NCBI GenBank assembly: GCA_013399855.1
Contig: VXAY01000169.1
Location: 1 to 64,000, forward strand
Source: Oxyruncus cristatus
Lineage: Eukaryota > Chordata > Aves > Passeriformes > Cotingidae
Reading direction: 5' to 3'
Length of the DNA stretch: 64,000 nucleotides
How positions within the stretch are numbered: the first letter of the stretch is position 1; the number at the start of each line of letters is the position of its first letter. A model generated the notes under the pieces. The model ran no database searches. It was not told the origin of the DNA and saw only the letters and a list, made by a program, of their open reading frames with translations. A program made the translations under genes and the position numbers. Below are positions 60,401 to 64,000 of this stretch, in pieces.

Positions 60401-61585
60401 TGAAGAGCTTTATTAAGAAACCCATCAATAGTTTTCAGACACGTGCTCAAGGACATAGCACCACCTTAGGAAAGATACAAACACTCAGAATTTTGGGAGA
60501 ATAAGTTTTGTCCATACTGCAGAGTGGTATTGAATTCATTCTTATGGTGAATTTTGTTTAATGACATTCTCGGGTACCATGCTGGTAAAGATCTAAATAC
60601 AGATGTAGTGAATTTAAGCTCCAGCATTCTCACTGAACAAGCTAAAATCCCTCAAAGAAAGACACCTAAAAGCATTTCAGAGTATTTCATTCCAGAAGAG
60701 CTAGCCCAGAAGAAAAGATATTAACAGTTTCAGATTTTTATTTCAAGATTTTTGGAACTAGATCAGTGTCTGCAATATTTACCATGCCAGAAATCCAAGT
60801 ACAACTGAAGATTTGCTTTTTTTTTTTTTCATACCTCAGGCAAATGAGCCTGCATCCTGCGGGAATCAAAATATTATTATTTTTTTTTAAATGGATGTTA
60901 GTAGAAGAAATTCTGATACAGCAAGGTCACAGCCACTACCATGGTAACGCCAAGAGGAAACAGTACATGAGGATTTCAAGTTTCATTACAAATATTAGAT
61001 AAAAGAACTTCTTCCCCAACTTGCCTGCTCCAGCCTTGCACAGAACAACACACTAGAGAAGAAGGAGGTCTCGGTGTGACCCCGTGTTCTGGCCACGAGT
61101 GCTGGGGTCAGACAGCCCAGAAAAGGCAGAAAGAAGGGGGTCTTTTTTCAGGTCAGCCTAGCACTTCTAGCTCAATAAAAAGCAACCAGACTTAGGCTTC
61201 TGGGTATCTGCCTCTGCTTTGAAAGTGTTCAGGGGCCAACCAAAAAAAAAAAAGTAAGGAAGAAATAAAAAAACTGGCTTGAACGAGACAACTCGAGGAT
61301 ACACAAAGCACAGGGAGGTTTACAGGCAGGGCTTTGTAAAACCGCCTCTTTTTGCGGGTACCTGATAGTTCTGCAGGAGGATGAGGCTGAGGTAGAGCTC
61401 GCTGAAGGCCAATTTCAGGTCTCTGATATTCCTGTGCTGGACACGCTCCTCGTGGGACAGGTGGAAGACGGGCTTTCTGCGCCGCTGCAGCGTGGAAGCC
61501 CCGCTGGCTTCTTTCTGTGCGTCCAAAGTGGATTGTAGCTCAGTCCGGAGAGTGGTGAACCTGCGCTGAGCCTCGGCAAGCTTTT
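30397..61585 (-). CDS. XPR1: XPR1, SPX-EXS phosphate exporter, all but N-terminal exons
   Basis: XPR1 exports inorganic phosphate across the plasma membrane and is gated by inositol pyrophosphates bound to its cytosolic SPX domain. It is also the receptor for xenotropic/polytropic gammaretroviruses. Twelve exons join in phase to 618 codons including the stop, starting at about residue 75 of the 696-residue human protein. The SPX C-terminal part holds [20 protein letters not shown] and the basic [10 protein letters not shown] helix. Membrane segments begin with [18 protein letters not shown]. The EXS region runs from [18 protein letters not shown] to [16 protein letters not shown]. The tail has [10 protein letters not shown] and ends EVNT. 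Residues 1-74 are encoded right of the window. Identity and synteny make this secure. Confidence 0.97.
30458..32114 (-). other. XPR1 last intron
   Basis: GT-AG intron of 1.66 kb. It contains one CR1 fragment, listed separately. Nothing else was recognised. Confidence 0.75.
31476..31798 (-). repeat. CR1 LINE 3' fragment
   Basis: The reverse complement of the CR1 3' region: 'agaatggtttgggtggaaac', then 'ggcaacctgtgccagggcct' and 'tgtcctgtcac'. It is sense to XPR1, inside its last intron. Confidence 0.92.
32115..32336 (-). CDS. XPR1: XPR1 exon: end of EXS domain and cytosolic tail
   Basis: Encodes [35 protein letters not shown] and SLRRPRLAS. The acceptor is TTCCAG and the donor CACA|GTACGT. 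Confidence 0.96.
32337..33062 (-). other. XPR1 intron
   Basis: GT-AG intron of 726 bases. Nothing further was recognised. Confidence 0.75.
33063..33202 (-). CDS. XPR1: XPR1 exon: EXS domain
   Basis: Encodes [36 protein letters not shown] and [11 protein letters not shown]. The acceptor is CCCCAG and the donor CCG|GTAAGG. Confidence 0.95.
33459..33625 (-). CDS. XPR1: XPR1 exon: EXS domain
   Basis: Encodes (A)[38 protein letters not shown] and REGIVYPQK. The acceptor is TTCCAG. The donor AAA|GTGCGT is weaker than consensus. Confidence 0.95.
33715..33990 (+). repeat. Old CR1 LINE fragment
   Basis: Diverged CR1-like sequence including 'ggaacaggctccccagggca' and 'ccagagctccgggagtgttt'. It is antisense to XPR1 and lacks the usual microsatellite end. 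Confidence 0.7.
34960..35330. promoter_or_regulatory. Intronic CpG-rich block with perfect CRE
   Basis: A GC- and CpG-rich island in otherwise AT-rich intron. It contains the full CREB/ATF palindrome TGACGTCA at 35138-35145, a MEF2-like ctatttttaa at about 35230-35239, and a splice-donor-like CAG|GTACGT on the + strand at about 35192. Confidence 0.4.
35895..36005 (-). repeat. CR1 LINE 3'-end fragment
   Basis: 'aggctggaagggaccacagt' and 'tggtccaacctccct' are CR1 3'-end sequence in reverse orientation. Confidence 0.8.
37614..37729. promoter_or_regulatory. Cluster of GATA motifs
   Basis: GATAAG at 37614 and 37635, GATAAA at 37700 and TTATC at 37725, within 116 bases of an XPR1 intron. This is motif evidence only. 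Confidence 0.25.
41865..42362 (+). repeat. CR1 LINE 3' fragment, about 0.5 kb
   Basis: Sense + strand CR1: 'ggcctggagtgacaggaaaa', 'ccctggcacaggttgcccag', and the end 'ccaaaccactctacgattct'. It is antisense to XPR1 and well preserved. Confidence 0.95.
45897..46088 (-). CDS. XPR1: XPR1 exon: EXS domain core
   Basis: Encodes (D)[37 protein letters not shown] and [20 protein letters not shown]. The acceptor is CTGCAG after a long T-tract. The donor is AAAG|GTATCT. Confidence 0.96.
46089..47831 (-). other. XPR1 intron
   Basis: GT-AG intron of 1.74 kb beginning, on the + strand, with an A-rich run (46099-46129) that is the acceptor T-tract. Nothing else was recognised. Confidence 0.75.
47832..47997 (-). 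CDS. XPR1: XPR1 exon: start of EXS domain
   Basis: Encodes [40 protein letters not shown] and the variable [15 protein letters not shown]. The acceptor is TGACAG and the donor ACAG|GTAGAG. Confidence 0.96.
50640..50716 (+). repeat. CR1 3'-end remnant
   Basis: 'cccttccaacttgagatatt' followed by 'ctatgattctgagag' resembles a short CR1 terminus just upstream of a better preserved copy. Confidence 0.6.
50738..51048 (+). repeat. CR1 LINE 3' fragment
   Basis: 'ggccctggcacaggttgccc', 'gttggaacaggatgatgtct' and the terminal 'ccattctatgattct'. It is antisense to XPR1. Confidence 0.95.
52234..52413 (-). CDS. XPR1: XPR1 exon: membrane segments around second extracellular loop
   Basis: Encodes [16 protein letters not shown], the divergent loop [14 protein letters not shown], then [17 protein letters not shown] and [12 protein letters not shown]. 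The acceptor is CTGTAG and the donor TTG|GTAAGT. Confidence 0.96.
52671..52858 (-). CDS. XPR1: XPR1 exon: first extracellular loop and second membrane segment
   Basis: Encodes (G)[39 protein letters not shown] and [13 protein letters not shown]. The acceptor is TGCCAG and the donor GAG|GTAAAC. From WPL onward it is almost identical to human. Confidence 0.96.
52859..56352 (-). other. XPR1 intron
   Basis: GT-AG intron of 3.5 kb, AT-rich, with one short CR1 end at about 53,974. Nothing else was recognised. Confidence 0.75.
53974..54040 (-). repeat. Short CR1 3'-end fragment
   Basis: 'cacagaatcacagaatgggc' followed by 'ttggaagggaccacag' is the reverse complement of the CR1 terminus. Confidence 0.85.
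56353..56434 (-). CDS. XPR1: XPR1 exon: first membrane segment
   Basis: Encodes [20 protein letters not shown], then NVTVILS. The acceptor is TCACAG and the donor TCAG|GTGGGT. The residues after the membrane segment diverge from the human protein. Confidence 0.94.
56925..57008 (-). CDS. XPR1: XPR1 exon: SPX-membrane linker
   Basis: An 84-base phase-0 exon encoding [20 protein letters not shown] and VPPLGAAQ. The acceptor is CCTTAG and the donor CAG|GTGAGA. Confidence 0.95.
57345..57480 (-). repeat. CR1 LINE 3'-end fragment
   Basis: 'tagaacagtttgggttggaa' through 'aggccttgaacacttccaga' is reverse-oriented CR1. It ends about 60 bases from an XPR1 exon on its donor side. Confidence 0.9.
57543..57692 (-). 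CDS. XPR1: XPR1 exon: SPX domain basic helix
   Basis: Encodes [20 protein letters not shown] through [12 protein letters not shown]. The KILKKHDK lysines correspond to the SPX inositol-phosphate binding surface known in the family. The acceptor is CTGCAG and the donor GAG|GTAAAG. Confidence 0.96.
57693..61361 (-). other. XPR1 intron
   Basis: AT-rich GT-AG intron of 3.7 kb. No repeat or exon was recognised. Confidence 0.75.
61362..61585 (-). CDS. XPR1: XPR1 exon: SPX domain
   Basis: The acceptor is CAACAG. Encodes (E)[17 protein letters not shown], then [20 protein letters not shown] and [13 protein letters not shown]. The donor is CAG|GTACCC. It covers the long helices and core of the SPX domain. 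Confidence 0.96.
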
Positions 61586-64000
61586 CTGTTGGCAAGGGGA
61601 GGGAAAAGTCAGCTGGGAGGGTCACAACTCGCCCACCAAGCCCTAGAAAGGACTATACCTGTTCCTCAAATGACGTGCCTGTGCATGGCCTTCCCCCCGT
61701 CACACGTGAAGTTCAACAGCTCTGCATATTTCTCTTCGTATAGAATAGAATCGTGGAATTGCTGGGGTTGGAAGGGACTTTAAAGATCGCCCAGTTCCAA
61801 TCCCCTGCCATGGGCAAGGACACCTTCCAGTATCCCAGGTTGCTCCAAGCCCCGTCCAACCCAGCCTTGAACACTTGCAGGGATGGGGCAGCTACAGCTG
61901 CTCTGGGCAACCTGTGCCAGGGCCTCCCCACCCTCACAGGGGAGAATTTCTCCCTAATATCTCATCTAACCCTGCCCTCTGTCAGTGCAAAGCCATTCCC
62001 CCCTTTTCCTGTCACTCCAGGCCCTTGTCCATAGTCCCTCTCCAGCTCTCTTGGAGTCCCTCTAGGCACTGGAAGGGGCTCTAAGGTCTCCCTGGAGCCT
62101 TCCCTTCTCCAGGCTGAACACCCCCAGCTCTCTCAGCAGAGGTGCTCCAATCTTCAGAGCACCTTTATGGCCTCCTCTGGACCTGCTCTAGTGAGTCCAT
62201 GTCCTTCTTGTGCTGAGAGCCCCAGACCCCGATGCTGTAGTCCAGGTGTGGTTTCCCAAGGGCAGAGGAGGAATCTTCTTCTCATCAAACCCATGTAAAA
62301 CACACATGTTCTCAAAAGAAAAGCCCTTAATTAATACGGTCGAAACCAAGGGTCTGTCCCTTCAGCACAGACTAAAGCAGCACTAGACATGAATTCAGAT
62401 CTCTCAACTTCCATCCCAGCTTTGATTTTAGAGGTTGCTCAGTCCAGGATCACATAAATACCTGTTACAGGTGGAAGAACCCCAACCTGTACCTGGGGGC
62501 TGCAAACCAGTGCAGGGACACTGGGACAGGCGCTCCCAAACTGGCAGAGCCGTGGCTGGAGGCAGCCAGGAGATAGGGTCTCATCCAAATACCAAAGCAG
62601 TGACCAAACATCTACTCTGAGAGCAAAGGAAAGCTGCTCGTCTTTCCCAAATAAATCAAGTGCACGAGAAGCATCAGAAAAAAAACACCCCGCTAGACAA
62701 TATTAGGAAACTTGACAGTAAGCAAAGTGCTTTTCATATCCGTGCACCCACCACTGACTACGTGTTTACCCTCTTTTTATGTGACAGTAAGGAAATCAAA
62801 AGAAGAAAAACTCCACACTTCAAATGTGACACCGAATTTTGTTGCTCAGAGAGCAACCCAACCCCTGCGCCAAGCTCCCGGTGACAGGCAAACACAGCTC
62901 TGCTTTGATCAGCAGTTACAACACTAGTAGCTGCTGTACATGATCTGCTGTAATAATTCATCCCTCTTTCCCTCTGTTTAGAAGCACTGCCTTGTTGTTT
63001 ACTGGTTTAAGAGACAGTAAGCCTGCATTTAAATATCATTTTGATGTGTTTTCAGGACAAGCCTGTCTCTCTTCCTCACACCTCAAGCACAAAAAAGGTG
63101 TTCCTTTAAATATGCTGCTTTGTGTGCTTTCAGAAAATATTATTTTTGGCTGAACAACAATCTTTTAAAGCACAACTAACACCACTATCGTTCTCTTTGT
63201 TCTGTACAACTGGTTCCTTTCAGGTTTTTTTTTCCCCTGCTATGGCTGCAGTCACAGCTTTGGCATCTGTGCTGATAAGCACCGTCACAGGCTACAGGTG
63301 TTGGTGTTGGCCAGGAGGATCCTGAGCAGGTCCAGAGTGTTGGAGCTGGAGCCACCCCCGCCCAGCAGGACACACACCATGAAACCACAGAGCCACAAGG
63401 TCCCCCTGCCACCCAAAGCTCTGCTGGACAGTCTCCTGGCTGTCAGTTTAATTCTCTTCATTAGTATCTTAAATAACAACTTAGTGATAATTCTCTATTG
63501 CTCCCCCCCCTCAGATGTAATATTTACTCTTCCTTTTTTCCTTTGTCTTATTCAATTCTGGTTAATTTTAAAGGGCAAAACTACTCTGTAAATAATTTTA
63601 CAGTGCTCTGCACTCCAGAAGGAGAATGCCTTTCCAAACAGGAAACGGAGATCAATGCAGAAAACTTGAGTACAGAAGAGCCCGAAACTCTCTACGACTT
63701 CCTTGCTTATTTTAAAGCAAGAAGATTCAAAATGCAAGAAAGGACAACTCTTCTCTGACAACTTCCACAGCTGCAAGGGCTCCACTGAACAGAGGCAATG
63801 GAGCCCACAGCGAGAACTGTCTGCCCACAGCCCAGAACCACATAATATTCAACACACACAAGATCAGACTGCAGAAACAATAATCTCTCCCCACTTTGGG
63901 AACTCTCTCGGGAAGAAGTAACAGATATCTGTTCATACCAGAAGCCTTCATTATAAATAAAACTCACAAGTTCACTCTCTATGTTCAAAATGTCTATTAA
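61586..64000 (-). other. XPR1 intron running off the window
   Basis: Contains the CR1 copy at 61,738-62,280 and otherwise AT-rich unique sequence. The exons for residues 1-74 were looked for and are not here. Confidence 0.75.
61738..62280 (-). repeat. CR1 LINE 3' fragment, about 0.54 kb
   Basis: Reverse-oriented CR1. It starts 'tagaatagaatcgtggaatt', contains 'ggcaacctgtgccagggcct', and extends through 'gatgctgtagtccaggtgtg', one of the longest copies here. It is sense to XPR1. Confidence 0.95.

Noticed and set aside
61586..64000. First coding exons of XPR1
   Set aside because: No sequence resembling the first 74 residues was found, so these exons must lie beyond the window.
1..64000. CRISPR arrays, operons, tRNA or rRNA genes, retroviral proviruses
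   Set aside because: The repeats are CR1 fragments and microsatellites, and all three genes are spliced vertebrate genes. No such element was seen.

Overview
The window is nuclear DNA from a vertebrate, almost certainly a bird. It has classic spliced genes with GT-AG introns and one AT-AC intron. It is scattered with CR1-type LINE fragments that carry the avian 3' hallmarks (the 'ctggcacaggttgccc' block and the 'ccattctatgattctg' end). Intergenic distances are small. The gene order STX6 - KIAA1614 - XPR1 is the order on human chromosome 1q25, read in the opposite direction. The species cannot be named from sequence alone.

Layout. (1) 1-13,830: STX6 (syntaxin 6) on the + strand. The first coding exon lies left of the window. 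Seven exons between 2,280 and 11,690 encode all but about the first 12 residues, followed by a 3' UTR ending near an AATAAA at 13,804. (2) 14,725-21,735, with likely 5' parts up to about 23,725: the KIAA1614 orthologue on the - strand, convergent with STX6. Nine exons chain in perfect phase to 980 codons, ending in a PDZ-type domain. A 526-base assembly gap (22,047-22,572) and two candidate upstream exons leave the N-terminus open. (3) About 25,030-64,000: XPR1 (phosphate exporter) on the - strand. Twelve exons between 30,397 and 61,585 encode residues from about 75 to the C-terminus. The first exons lie right of the window, and a long AT-rich 3' UTR probably runs down to about 25 kb.

The three genes are neighbours rather than a pathway. 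Syntaxin 6 is a Qc-SNARE of the trans-Golgi/endosome. XPR1 is the SPX-EXS phosphate exporter of the plasma membrane, also known as a gammaretrovirus receptor. KIAA1614 is a poorly characterised PDZ-containing protein. All reading frames were rebuilt by hand, and every intron phase in the three models is self-consistent.

Most notable observations: a minor-spliceosome (U12, AT-AC) intron in STX6; a 75-nt stop-free, frame-preserving intron next to a pure (CAG)13 polyglutamine tract in KIAA1614; a palindromic pair of TAATCC homeodomain sites plus a CCAAT box just upstream of a candidate KIAA1614 first exon; a CpG-rich block with a perfect CRE inside an XPR1 intron; divergence of XPR1 concentrated in the extracellular loops; and a perfect 10-bp-arm hairpin in the putative XPR1 3' UTR. 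No prokaryotic system, CRISPR array, tRNA, rRNA or retroviral provirus was seen.
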